NCBI GenBank assembly: GCA_016125095.1
Contig: WGMK01000007.1
Coordinates: 329,605-393,604, forward strand
Direction: 5' to 3'
DNA: 64,000 bases
Source of the DNA: Candidatus Hydrogenedens sp.
GTDB lineage: Bacteria; Hydrogenedentota; Hydrogenedentia; Hydrogenedentales; JAEUWI01
Shown here: positions 29,239-39,405 of the stretch, in pieces
How positions within the stretch are numbered: the first letter of the stretch is position 1
How the letters are laid out: each line of letters starts with the position of its first letter
Position numbers and translations under genes: made by a program
Notes under the pieces: generated by a model
Told to the model about the DNA's origin: nothing
The model's input: the letters and a program-made list of their open reading frames with translations, nothing else
Databases searched by the model: none

Positions 29239-30362
29239 GCGGGCGTGAAGCGCTTTCCGCTCAATTGCCGTACAGCCCCTTTCAGCTCGAGCATCGTGAG
29301 ACTGCTCAGTGCTTCCGAAACGGGAATGCGGCAGACCAGGGCAATTTCATCCACAAACGAGCCCTCGGGCGAGAGGCTCTCGAGTATGTCCTGCTCCACG
29401 CCGCTCAGTCCGGCGGGCTTCGGTGCGGCGGCAGCTTGCTTGGCGGCCGCTGCCACCCGGGGCGTATCCGCCACCCGGACGCGCGCGGGCACTTCGAGTT
29501 CCGTCAGGATGTCGTCCACCGTTTCGACCAGCTTCGCGCCTTCTTTCAGCAGCGCGTGCGGCCCGCGGCTGTTGGGATTGCTCACTTGGCCCGGCAGCGC
29601 GAAAACCTCGCGCCCCTGTTCGGCGGCATCACGCGCGGTAATCAGTGCCCCGCTTCCTGGCGGCGCTTCGATGACCAGAGTGCCCAGCGTCATGCCGCTG
29701 ATGATGCGGTTGCGGATGGGGAAATTGCCCTTGAAGCCCTTGGCGCCCATGGGAAAAGGCGAGACCACCGCGCCGGACCGCGTGATGCGGTGCATCAGTT
29801 CGGCGTTCTCGGCGGGAAACACGATGTCGACGCCATTGCCCAGCACAGCGATGGTACGTCCGCCCGCCTCGAGCGCACCCTCATGCGCCGCCGTATCCAC
29901 GCCCGCCGCCAGCCCCGACACCACCGTCACACCGCGCGAGGCCAATTGCTGGGCCAGTTCGCGGGCCATGCGGCGTCCGTACTCCGTGGCGTGGCGCGTA
30001 CCCACGATGGCAATGGCGTGGGCATCGGATTCCTGCAGCGTACCGCGGACATACAGCACCGAGGGCGGCCCGTAGATTTCCGCAAGCCTTAGGGGATAGG
30101 CCTCGTCGTCCATGGTCACCAGCGTTGCACCGTATTCGCGCATGCGGCGTTCCGCGCCATCCACGTCCACCGTCTCTCGATACGCGCGGATGTTCCGGGC
30201 CAGCCGCGTACTGACACAGTCCGCCAGCGAAGCCTCGTCTGCCGCAAGCACGGACGCTGGATTCCCGAAGCGCGCCAGCAACTTCACCAGGTTCGCATCG
30301 CCGACGCCCGGCACCAGGCTCAGCGCCAGCCACGCGCGTTGGTCTTCGGTCAGCTCCGGCAT
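29235..30362 (-). CDS. dprA: DNA processing protein DprA
   Basis: The protein has 375 residues. DprA loads RecA onto incoming single-stranded DNA during natural transformation. The Rossmann-like core shows IAIVGTRHATEYGRRMA, VVSGLAAGVDTAAH, TIAVLGNGVDIVFP and FPIRNRIISGMTLGTLVIEA. An N-terminal helix-hairpin-helix region (LSLVPGVGDANLVKLLARFG) and a C-terminal winged-helix domain (about 310-375) complete the usual layout. With pilT in the same window it supports a competence trait. A HEAT-repeat gene lies just upstream with an 8-base gap. Confidence 0.94.
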   Translation of the reverse strand: MPELTEDQRAWLALSLVPGVGDANLVKLLARFGNPASVLAADEASLADCVSTRLARNIRAYRETVDVDGAERRMREYGATLVTMDDEAYPLRLAEIYGPPSVLYVRGTLQESDAHAIAIVGTRHATEYGRRMARELAQQLASRGVTVVSGLAAGVDTAAHEGALEAGGRTIAVLGNGVDIVFPAENAELMHRITRSGAVVSPFPMGAKGFKGNFPIRNRIISGMTLGTLVIEAPPGSGALITARDAAEQGREVFALPGQVSNPNSRGPHALLKEGAKLVETVDDILTELEVPARVRVADTPRVAAAAKQAAAAPKPAGLSGVEQDILESLSPEGSFVDEIALVCRIPVSEALSSLTMLELKGAVRQLSGKRFTPA

Positions 30363-30370
30363 GCTCCCCC

Positions 30371-31507
30371 CTAAAAATCCGGCGGCACGAAGTCCACCGT
30401 GTTGGTCAGGTCGCTGCCCGCAGGCGGCACCGGCTCGTCCATCGCGCCCTCGTAGGCTGCCGCAGCGGCCGCTTCCGCCGCGGCCAGTTCGGCCATGTAC
30501 TGCTCGTAACCGTCAATCCAGTTCACGGCGGAGGTACCCAGGTTTTCCCCGGTAACTGCGATGAGCATCGCGATGGTCGGTTCTTCCATGGCACGGTTGA
30601 ATCGCAGCACGTCGATAAGCAGCGGCACGCTTTGCGCCAGGGGCCAGCGGCTGATGCCGTCGAGCGCCAGTTCCTGAATGCTCTGCGGCGCAAACAGTTG
30701 CCCGCTGGCAAATCCGAACAGCGTATTGAGCGTACGGTCGGACTGGATTCTCGACAGGGCGCTCACGACATACCACTGCACCCACGGATCGGTATCGGCC
30801 GACAAGCGCAGCCATTCGTCTTCGGCGCGGGGATCGTCCAGCCAATACAGCGCCTCGACACAGGCATAGGCCACCTCTGTCGGTCCGTCGTGCAGGTTGA
30901 AGATCAGGCGCTCGTAGGCCTCCGTCACCCGCATGCGCCCAAGGCAATACACGGCCCACGCCCGATCCGTCGCACTGCGTTCGGTGTCATCCAGCACGCC
31001 AATAAAATACGCGCCGAGCTTGGTGCCCAGTTGCGGTAGGGGACTTTCCCAGCCGTACCACGATTCCGGCGCGCCCCCGGCGAGCGTCTCCATGATGGCC
31101 TCGGCCAGCGCATCGTCGGGCTGGGTGCTCAGGGCAGACACCGCCCGCGCGCGTACCTCCTCGTTCGAGTCCTCGAGAAACGGTATCAGCTTCGACAAGG
31201 CAGTGGCGGCGGGCATACCTTCCAGCGCCTCGATGGCGCGCATGCGTAATTCTGGATCGCTCGACTGCGCATGCCGCGCCAGCACGGGGGAAAGGTTCGC
31301 CTCCGGCTCGCTGGACTCCGGGCGCGGATCCGGGGCCGGACCGGGGTGCAAGGGCGCAAGCGCCCCGGGGGGCGGCGGCGGCGCGAGGGGCGCAGGAATC
31401 ACGGTGCGCGCGCCGGTATCCGACGGCGGGGCGGCCTCGGCGGGCTTGGCGCCCGAGGCGGACCAAAGGATAAGGGTAGAGACCAGCGCGGCGGTGATGG
31501 GCAACAT
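30371..31507 (-). CDS. Exported HEAT-repeat protein
   Basis: The protein has 378 residues. The signal peptide MLPITAALVSTLILWSASG is followed by a proline-rich linker (about 40-65). Then come HEAT/PBS-lyase-type helical repeats, clearest in DPELRMRAIEALEGMPAATAL, NEEVRARAVSALSTQP and TEVAYACVEALYWLDDP. An alanine-rich helix and an acidic tail close the protein. The ATG at 31507 starts the signal cleanly; a GTG at 31522 in frame is possible. It probably acts as a protein-binding scaffold in the periplasm; the partner is unknown. Confidence 0.75.
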   Translation of the reverse strand: MLPITAALVSTLILWSASGAKPAEAAPPSDTGARTVIPAPLAPPPPPGALAPLHPGPAPDPRPESSEPEANLSPVLARHAQSSDPELRMRAIEALEGMPAATALSKLIPFLEDSNEEVRARAVSALSTQPDDALAEAIMETLAGGAPESWYGWESPLPQLGTKLGAYFIGVLDDTERSATDRAWAVYCLGRMRVTEAYERLIFNLHDGPTEVAYACVEALYWLDDPRAEDEWLRLSADTDPWVQWYVVSALSRIQSDRTLNTLFGFASGQLFAPQSIQELALDGISRWPLAQSVPLLIDVLRFNRAMEEPTIAMLIAVTGENLGTSAVNWIDGYEQYMAELAAAEAAAAAAYEGAMDEPVPPAGSDLTNTVDFVPPDF

Positions 31508-31587
31508 GCCCGCATTATCCACGTTTCAGGGCTCGATGTGAAACTACGTGCTACTCGCCCGTGTAAATGGCGCAATAAACAGGCGCT

Positions 31588-33009
<1,422 letters not shown>

Positions 33010-33022
33010 CAGCGCTGGCTCC

Positions 33023-36000
33023 TCATTGGCGGGTTATCGTTTCATCGAGGTTCAGCATTACGCGGGCCGTCAGGGTCCATGCCGTCAGCTCCGCAGGATC
33101 CGCTTCGGAGGTGGGCAGATCGATCGCGGACTGTATGGCGGTCGGATCGATTCCTCCGTTGGCAATACGGTCGCGCTGACGCAACAGATAATCATGTAGC
33201 GTCGCCAATTCGCCGTCGCTCGGCGGGCGCGCAGTGCACCGGCGGAACGCATAGTCGATGCGCGCGGCATCCGAAGTGCCGCCTTCGGCCAGGGTCTTTT
33301 CCGCCAGCGCGCGCGCCGTCTCGACGAACCCCGGTTCGTTCAGCGTCGTCAGCGCCTGCAGCGGCGTGTTGGACCGCGTGCGCCGCGTACAGGGCGCATC
33401 GCCCGGCGGTGCGTCGAAGGCCTGCAGCGCCGGGTAGGGCACGCTGCGGAAGCGGAAGGTGTACAGGCCGCGGCGGTAGCGGTCGGCACCGTCGTCCGTA
33501 TTCCACACCTTGGGACCATAGCTGGCGGGCGGCACGAAGAGAAACTCGGGAGCCGGGGGATAGACGCTCGGGCCGCCGACTTCGGGATTCAACAGGCCGC
33601 TCGCCGCAAGCGTGATGTCGCGTACAATTTCCGCCTCGACCCGGAAGCGGCCCGCGCGCGCCAGCAGCCGGTTGCCAGGATCCCGCTCGAGCAATTCCGG
33701 CGTTGCATCCGACGACTGCCGGTAGGTGGCCGACTCGACCATCAGCCGCACCAGCGCCTTGATGTCCCAGCCGGAGTCCATGAACTCCACCGCCAGCCAG
33801 TCCAGCAGTTCCGGGTGGCTCGGCGGGCTGCCCTGCGACCCGAGGTCCGAGGGCGTATCGACCAGACCGACGCCGAAGAGGTGCTGCCACACCCGATTGA
33901 CGAACGCGCGCGCAGTGGTGGGCGCCTGCCGGTCGGTCGCCCAGCGCGCAAGCGCGAGGCGATTCGGCGGCATGTCGTCGGGCATCGGATTCAGGAAGGC
34001 CGGCACTCCCGGCTCTACTTTTTCCGCGCGCTGTAGAAAGTCGCCGCGCTCGAGGCGGTAGGTCTCGCGGGCATCACGGCGCTCGTGATACACGAGTTGC
34101 GTCGTGCCCTCGGGATGCTCGCGCCAGAGCGACTCAATGGCAAGGTTGTCGATGGCCAGCGCGAACTGCGTCGACCGCCACGCGGAAAACAGCGTGCCCT
34201 GCTGCGACTCGGACCAATCAGACGCGGGAGTTTCCAGCGCGGCCAGCACTTCCTCGGGGTAGGCCGTCTCCGGGAGGTCGCTGGCGTCGGTGACAGACAG
34301 CTTGAAACACCCCAGGTTGTTGCTCTGGTTGTCGTCGCTGTTCCAGCCGCCGTGATATTGGGCCAGCCGGATGCCGATCTGCATGCCCGGCTCCACCTTG
34401 AGCGGATCCGCCAGAACGAAGATGGCGTAGCGATTCCGGTTGCTGCGACCCGGTCCGATGTCGGTCGTCCAGGCCGTGCTTGCCTCGCCGTCGATGGCCA
34501 TCTGGATCGAGCCGGTCACGTAGCCGCGCGGCTTGCCATTGTCGGGAAACTCTGGTCCAAGGTCCTGCTTCGGCGGATTCACGTCGGCGATGGCCGAGGC
34601 CACCGGAATGCGCTCCCAGGAATCGAAGGTTTCGAAAGGCTTGTCCACAGGCGCAATGCGCAGCTCGAATTCGCTAAGCGCGCCGCCGCCGTGAATCGAG
34701 CGGCCCGGCCCGTTCCGGGGCAGGTTGGCGTCGGTGAGCAGATCCAGCCTTACGGCCGTAATGGTCTCGACCGGGCTCTTGCCGCTCATCTTTGGGGCGA
34801 AGCGGGTGGGGGCATAGCCCTGCGCGAGGTAGGCGCCGTCACCGCGTGGCAGGAACTTCTGCCCGCCGGAGGCGTCGTCATCGAAGGCCAGCTCCAACGT
34901 GTGCCAATCGGGTTGTGGCTCGCTGCGCGCTTCATCGGCCCAGGCCGTCAGCTGCGCCTCCCAGTCCGTTGCGCGTTCCTGGATATCCTGTTCGTGTTCC
35001 GCCACTTTTGCAAGCACTTCGTTCCGCTGGGCTTCTTCCGAGGCGGCGTACACCGTCATCCGCGCCTCGTCGGTGTTGTTCACGTAGGCCAGCAGCCGGT
35101 AGTACTCGGTGTGCGAAATCGGATCGTACTTGTGCGTGTGGCACTGGGCGCATTGCAGGGTCAATCCCAGCACCGCGCGTCCGACCACGTCGACCCGGTT
35201 GAAGATGGCCTCCATGCGGAACTGTTCGGGGTCAATGCCGCCTTCCTCGTTCTGCAGGCTGTTGCGCAGGAATCCCGTGGCAACCCGCTGCGATTGCGAG
35301 GCGAAGGGCAGCAGGTCGCCGGCGATCTGCTCGGTCAAAAACCGGTCGTAAGGCATGTTGTCGTTGAAGGCGTTGATCACCCAGTCGCGCCAGGCCCACA
35401 CCTGCCGCGGCTTGTCCTTCTCGAAGCCGTCGGAATCGGCGAACTGCGCGGCGTCGAGCCAGTGGCGCGCCCAACGTTCGCCGAAATGCGGCGAAGCCAA
35501 TAACCTATCGACGGCCTCTTCGTACGCCAAGTCTGGATTTTTCACGGCGAAGGACTGCATTTCCTCGAGCGTGGGGGGCAAGCCGGTCAGGTCGAGGCTC
35601 AGGCGGCGCAACAGCGTGAAGCCGTCCGCCTCGGGCGAGGGGAATAGCCCTTCGCGCTTCAGGCGGTCCTCCACGAAGGCATCAATCGGATTGCGTGCCC
35701 ACACGCCCGCTTCGGGGACCGCTGGGCGAACCGGCGGCGTAAAGGCCCAATGCGCCGGCCAGTCGGCGCCTTCGGCGATCCACGCGCGCAACGCGGCGAT
35801 TTGTTCCGGCTTCAGCTCCTTGCCGGACTCCGGCGGCGGCATCAGGTCGTCCGGATCAGTGGATTCGATTCGTCGGAGTAGCTCGCTCCGGTCGGGGTGC
35901 CCGGCCACAATCACCGGCTCGCCCTGCTCTGGGTGCAGCGCAGCGTCAGGGATGTCCAGACGCAGGCCCGCCTTGCGGCTGTTTTCATCCGGGCCGTGGC

Positions 36001-36172
36001 AGCGGAAACAGGTGTCGCTCAGTATCGGTCGGATATCGTGTTCGAAGTCGACCGCGGCCGCAGGGTCGGAAACCAGAGGCAGGAGTATAAGCACGAGGCT
36101 GCCCCAGACACGACCTGTCTTGAACCGGAGATAAGGGCCGCCGAGGCGGGCGGCGCTGTGGTAAATAAGCAT
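33023..36172 (-). CDS. Planctomycete-type cytochrome c protein (PSCyt1-DUF1549-DUF1553)
   Basis: The protein has 1049 residues. After a signal peptide, a c-type heme site CFRCH lies in the PSCyt1 domain (about 42-105, FEHDIRPILSDTCFRCHGPDENSRKAGLRLD). DUF1549 (PSCyt2) follows, with FVEDRLKREGL and ARHWLDAAQFADSDGFE, and a second CxxCH in CAQCHTHKYDPIS. A central beta-rich region (about 415-640) looks like an inserted carbohydrate-binding or discoidin-like module. The C-terminus is DUF1553 (PSD1), with NRVWQHLFGVGLVDTPSDLG and PLQALTTLNEPGFVE. With DUF1501 it forms a typical planctomycete pair, perhaps a redox or polymer-degrading system at the cell surface. Confidence 0.93.
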   Translation of the reverse strand: MLIYHSAARLGGPYLRFKTGRVWGSLVLILLPLVSDPAAAVDFEHDIRPILSDTCFRCHGPDENSRKAGLRLDIPDAALHPEQGEPVIVAGHPDRSELLRRIESTDPDDLMPPPESGKELKPEQIAALRAWIAEGADWPAHWAFTPPVRPAVPEAGVWARNPIDAFVEDRLKREGLFPSPEADGFTLLRRLSLDLTGLPPTLEEMQSFAVKNPDLAYEEAVDRLLASPHFGERWARHWLDAAQFADSDGFEKDKPRQVWAWRDWVINAFNDNMPYDRFLTEQIAGDLLPFASQSQRVATGFLRNSLQNEEGGIDPEQFRMEAIFNRVDVVGRAVLGLTLQCAQCHTHKYDPISHTEYYRLLAYVNNTDEARMTVYAASEEAQRNEVLAKVAEHEQDIQERATDWEAQLTAWADEARSEPQPDWHTLELAFDDDASGGQKFLPRGDGAYLAQGYAPTRFAPKMSGKSPVETITAVRLDLLTDANLPRNGPGRSIHGGGALSEFELRIAPVDKPFETFDSWERIPVASAIADVNPPKQDLGPEFPDNGKPRGYVTGSIQMAIDGEASTAWTTDIGPGRSNRNRYAIFVLADPLKVEPGMQIGIRLAQYHGGWNSDDNQSNNLGCFKLSVTDASDLPETAYPEEVLAALETPASDWSESQQGTLFSAWRSTQFALAIDNLAIESLWREHPEGTTQLVYHERRDARETYRLERGDFLQRAEKVEPGVPAFLNPMPDDMPPNRLALARWATDRQAPTTARAFVNRVWQHLFGVGLVDTPSDLGSQGSPPSHPELLDWLAVEFMDSGWDIKALVRLMVESATYRQSSDATPELLERDPGNRLLARAGRFRVEAEIVRDITLAASGLLNPEVGGPSVYPPAPEFLFVPPASYGPKVWNTDDGADRYRRGLYTFRFRSVPYPALQAFDAPPGDAPCTRRTRSNTPLQALTTLNEPGFVETARALAEKTLAEGGTSDAARIDYAFRRCTARPPSDGELATLHDYLLRQRDRIANGGIDPTAIQSAIDLPTSEADPAELTAWTLTARVMLNLDETITRQ

Positions 36173-36215
36173 ACGTGAATTCGCTCGACTCGATTGTCAC
36201 CGATTGCCGGATGCC

Positions 36216-36221
36216 AGTCTA
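36216..36221 (-). promoter_or_regulatory. Candidate extended -10 of the DUF1549 operon
   Basis: On the minus strand TGC directly precedes TAGACT (36221-36216), as in the CBS gene promoter. A weak TTTCTC lies 16 bases upstream. The leader to the ATG at 36172 is about 37 bases. Confidence 0.4.
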
Positions 36222-36388
36222 GCATGGGGCAGGCTCAGAGAAATACTTCCTTGAATACACTTTTTGCCACCGGATTTCACACCTTGCGCAATCTATTCCC
36301 AACCACATCTATCCAGAATAAATATACGCAAGTGTCGGAAATTAAACACCTTACAATCCAGAAGCGGCCTACACACACGCAAAGCGTA

Positions 36389-36417
36389 TTGACAAACTGC
36401 TCATAAACCACTAGAAT
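36389..36417 (+). promoter_or_regulatory. Strong sigma70-type promoter upstream of the TIM-barrel gene
   Basis: A perfect TTGACA (36389-36394), a 17-base spacer and TAGAAT (36412-36417) form the best promoter in the window. The start would be near 36424, about 275 bases before the ATG at 36700. The gene-free stretch 36173-36699 is also visibly richer in A and T on this side. Confidence 0.75.
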
Positions 36418-36454
36418 TCGCTTCGTTGGTAACGGTGTGTATCGGACTTGGATG

Positions 36455-36487
36455 GTGTCACCCAGCGTGACACTATTTCTTTTTTCT
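36455..36487 (+). terminator. Hairpin and T-rich run inside the leader (possible attenuator)
   Basis: A 7-bp stem (36455-36461 with 36467-36473) with a five-base loop is followed by a T-rich run (36474-36487). It lies about 30 bases after the predicted start of transcription and some 210 bases before the coding start, where an attenuator or short-RNA terminator would sit. A second possible stem (ACCCCG with CGGGGT) lies near 36538-36565. Confidence 0.5.
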
Positions 36488-36699
36488 GGCGGTCTACAGG
36501 ACCGTAACCTTGCGTATCGCGAGATCGAGAGCGTGACACCCCGCCGGGCACGGAGAGACGGGGTCTGGTTGTATACCGACTGACAGGTAGGTACTGGCCA
36601 GACACCGCGTGCGGCAGCGGGCGCAAGTCAACCTTTCGTCTTTGATTGTCGTCTTTTTCGCCACCATAGAAGAGCTCCCACGAGCCAGGAGAATCGCAC

Positions 36700-37680
36700 A
36701 TGTCGTTTAAGATATCAGCCGGCATCTGGATGTTTTCCGACGGCGCAGACCGCAGCTGCTCCGAAGGCATCCGCGATGTGCCCCGGATGCAGGAAATCAT
36801 TTCGTCCATCGCCAAGGTGCGCGGCGTCAAGGCCGTCGAAGTGCGTCAGACTGACGTGCACAACGACCTTCCCGTGAAGGATCTCAAGCGCCTGCTGAAG
36901 GACAACAACCTTGCCTGCAGCGGCGTGACGACAACCCTGTCGCACACGCGCAAGTTCAGCCTGGCGGGCTTCGGCCACCAGCACCAGAAGACTCGCAACG
37001 CCGCGATCGACGAAGGCCGCAAGGCGGTGGATCTGGCGCGCCAGCTGGGTGCCACCTGCATCACGCTGCGCCTCTACACCGACGGCTTTGATTACCCGTT
37101 CCACGTGGACTACACCACCCACTGGAACACGGTGATTTCGTCCATCAAGACCATCGCAAAGTATGCATCGCCCGATATTAACGTGGCGATTGCCTACAAG
37201 CCGCGCGACCCGCGCAAGTTCCTGACGGTCGCGACGGTGGGCAAGGCGTTGTCGATGTGCCAGGAAATCGCGATGAAGAACGTGGGCGTGGCGATGAACT
37301 TCAGCCACTCGCTCATGGCGGGCGAGAACCCCGCGGAATCCGTGGCGTTCCTCACGCGCTCGTCGAAGATGTTTCAGATCTACTTCAGCGACTCCTACCG
37401 GCTGGGCGATGATATGATGATGCCTGGGAGCCTGCACCTGTGGGAGACGCTGGAGGCGCTGTTCTACCTCAAAACGGCGCGCTACAAGGGCTACATCACG
37501 CTGGACGTGCTGCCGGAGCGCATCGAGCCGACGCACGCCCTGCAGATTTCGCTGGGCAACCTGTCGATTTTGACGAAGAAACTGGAAAAGCTGGACACGC
37601 TCGAACTACGGCGCGCCCAGAAGACGCTGGACGCCACGGAAAGCCAGCGCATCATCCGGAGGGTGATGCTGCAGGGCTAG
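36700..37680 (+). CDS. Sugar phosphate isomerase/epimerase family TIM-barrel protein
   Basis: The protein has 326 residues. It fits the xylose-isomerase-like/AP endonuclease 2 TIM barrel (PF01261), with strand and helix units such as VRGVKAVEVRQTDVHND, DEGRKAVDLARQLGATCITLRLYTD, NVAIAYKPRDPRKFLT, NVGVAMNFSHSLMAGENP and YKGYITLDVLPE. Metal-binding acids and histidines are placed as in sugar isomerases, but the exact substrate is not predictable. AGGAGA precedes the ATG. The gene has its own strong promoter, a long structured leader and a strong terminator, so it is a separately controlled unit. Confidence 0.8.
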   Translation: MSFKISAGIWMFSDGADRSCSEGIRDVPRMQEIISSIAKVRGVKAVEVRQTDVHNDLPVKDLKRLLKDNNLACSGVTTTLSHTRKFSLAGFGHQHQKTRNAAIDEGRKAVDLARQLGATCITLRLYTDGFDYPFHVDYTTHWNTVISSIKTIAKYASPDINVAIAYKPRDPRKFLTVATVGKALSMCQEIAMKNVGVAMNFSHSLMAGENPAESVAFLTRSSKMFQIYFSDSYRLGDDMMMPGSLHLWETLEALFYLKTARYKGYITLDVLPERIEPTHALQISLGNLSILTKKLEKLDTLELRRAQKTLDATESQRIIRRVMLQG

Positions 37681-37710
37681 CCCGTGAACAAGCCTCTCGT
37701 GTTACGATTA

Positions 37711-37751
37711 CGGGACGCGCGCCAGTGCGGCGCGCGTCCCGTTACCTTTTT
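37711..37751 (+). terminator. Rho-independent terminator
   Basis: A perfect 13-bp GC-rich stem (37711-37723 with 37729-37741) with a five-base loop is followed by T5 at 37747-37751. It ends the isomerase transcript 25 bases before the hflX start. A TACGAT at 37703-37708 could be a -10 for hflX, whose transcript would then begin with this hairpin. Confidence 0.8.
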
Positions 37752-37776
37752 CGGGCGTACCGCATAGGAAACACAC

Positions 37777-39405
37777 GTGCAAGTCAGTGGAAATACCAAG
37801 GGGCTAAAGCCCTCGCAACTGAAGGCGCTGGAGAAGCTGAGCGAGCGCCGGCCGAACCCCGATTATCTGGTGACGCCCGAGCAGGCGCGCGCGCTGACCG
37901 AGGCCTCGCTCGATATTCAGCGGCAGATCGGCCTGCTGATCGACCGCCGCGGCCGGGTGACCAATGTGGTGGTGGGCGACGCCAAGCAGGTGTTTCTGCC
38001 CGAATTCCCGCGGCGCGGCCTCGACCGCCTCAGCGGCCTGCGGCTGGTACACACTCACCTGATCGACCCGAAGCTCAACGACGACGACTTGACGGACTTG
38101 GCGCTGCTGCGGCTCGATTGCATCGCGGCTATCTGGGTAGAGGACAACGGTCTGCCGGGTCCGGTGCAGATGGCGCACCTGCTGCCCGCGAACGAGGGCG
38201 GCGAACCCTGGCGCGTGCTGGAACCGGTGAGTGTGCACGACCTCGAGCCGGACATGCTCGAACTACTGGAATCGCTTGATGAGGAATTCGAGCGCATGCG
38301 GGCACCGCGGCGCGCGGGAGACACGCGCGATCGCGCGATCCTGCTGCACGTGTCCAAGTTGCCGCCATCAGTCGCGCAGGACAGCGTCGACGAGCTGAAA
38401 GAACTCGCCCGCAGCGCCGGGCTGAACGTGGTGCATACGGTCATCCAGCGCCGTCCGCCGGACCCCAAATACGTGACCGGCCAGGGCCGCCTGAAAGAAG
38501 CGATCATCAAGGCCATGCAGCTGGGTGCCGAGGTGATGATTTTCGACCAGGACCTCAGCCCCTCGCAGGTGCGGTCGCTCAGCGACATGACCGACCTGAA
38601 GATCCTCGACCGCACGCAGCTCATTCTCGACATCTTCGCGCAGCACGCGGTGACGCGGGAAGGCAAGCTGCAGGTGGAACTGGCGCAGCTGCGTTACCTG
38701 CTGCCGCTGCTGAACGTGCGCCAGACGGCGCTTTCGCGCCTCACGGGTGGCATCGGCGGCCGCGGTCCGGGTGAAACGCGCCTCGAGATCGACCGCCGCC
38801 GCGCGCGCGATCGCATCGCGCGCCTCGAGCGCGAGGTGAACAAGTTGGGCGAGCGCCGCGAACTGCGCCGCCATGTCCGCACCGAGAAGGCCGTGCCGAC
38901 GGTGGCCGTGGTGGGGTATACCAACGCGGGCAAATCGACCCTGCTGAACAGCCTGACCCAAAGCGAAGTGATCGCGGAGAACGCGCTCTTCGCCACCCTG
39001 AACCCGGTATCGCGTCGGCTGCGCTTTCCCGAAGAGCGCGAGGTGGTGATTACCGATACCGTGGGGTTCATCCGCAATCTGCCCGAAGACCTGATGGCGG
39101 CCTTCCGCACGACCTTTGAAGAATTGCAGGACGCCGATCTGCTGCTGCATGTGGTGGATGCGTCGAGCCACGACATCGAGGCCAAGTACGAGACCGTAGA
39201 GCGGGTGCTGAAGGAACTCGAGCTCGACCAGAAGCCCACCATCTGCGTGCTGAACAAGGTCGACCGCTGCGACCCGGAAACGCTGCAAGGGCTGCTCGAC
39301 CACTTCGCCGCCATCCCGATCTGCGCGCTCGACCGGGAGTCCTTCACGCCGCTGATGGAAATCATGGAGAGTCTGTTGTGGGCCGATACCTCTGCTGCAT
39401 CCTGA
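37777..39405 (+). CDS. hflX: GTPase HflX (long form)
   Basis: The protein has 542 residues. HflX binds the 50S subunit and splits stalled or resting ribosomes. The HflX N-terminal domain (about 190-350) shows DELKELARSAGLNVVHTV, VTGQGRLKEA and the glycine-rich GGIGGRGPGETRLEIDRRR. The G domain has G1 GYTNAGKST, G3 DTVGFI and G4 NKVD. An extra 185-residue N-terminal segment (PEQARALTEASLDIQRQIGLLIDRRGRVTNVVVG) makes it longer than the 426-residue E. coli protein; long forms occur in several phyla. The GTG at 37777 follows AGGAAA. The 3' end overlaps the next gene by 28 bases. Confidence 0.94.
   Translation: MQVSGNTKGLKPSQLKALEKLSERRPNPDYLVTPEQARALTEASLDIQRQIGLLIDRRGRVTNVVVGDAKQVFLPEFPRRGLDRLSGLRLVHTHLIDPKLNDDDLTDLALLRLDCIAAIWVEDNGLPGPVQMAHLLPANEGGEPWRVLEPVSVHDLEPDMLELLESLDEEFERMRAPRRAGDTRDRAILLHVSKLPPSVAQDSVDELKELARSAGLNVVHTVIQRRPPDPKYVTGQGRLKEAIIKAMQLGAEVMIFDQDLSPSQVRSLSDMTDLKILDRTQLILDIFAQHAVTREGKLQVELAQLRYLLPLLNVRQTALSRLTGGIGGRGPGETRLEIDRRRARDRIARLEREVNKLGERRELRRHVRTEKAVPTVAVVGYTNAGKSTLLNSLTQSEVIAENALFATLNPVSRRLRFPEEREVVITDTVGFIRNLPEDLMAAFRTTFEELQDADLLLHVVDASSHDIEAKYETVERVLKELELDQKPTICVLNKVDRCDPETLQGLLDHFAAIPICALDRESFTPLMEIMESLLWADTSAAS

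Noticed and set aside
36411..36830. Minus-strand frame in the leader of the TIM-barrel gene
   Set aside because: It has no recognisable protein features and runs over the strong promoter's -10, the leader hairpin and the real gene start.
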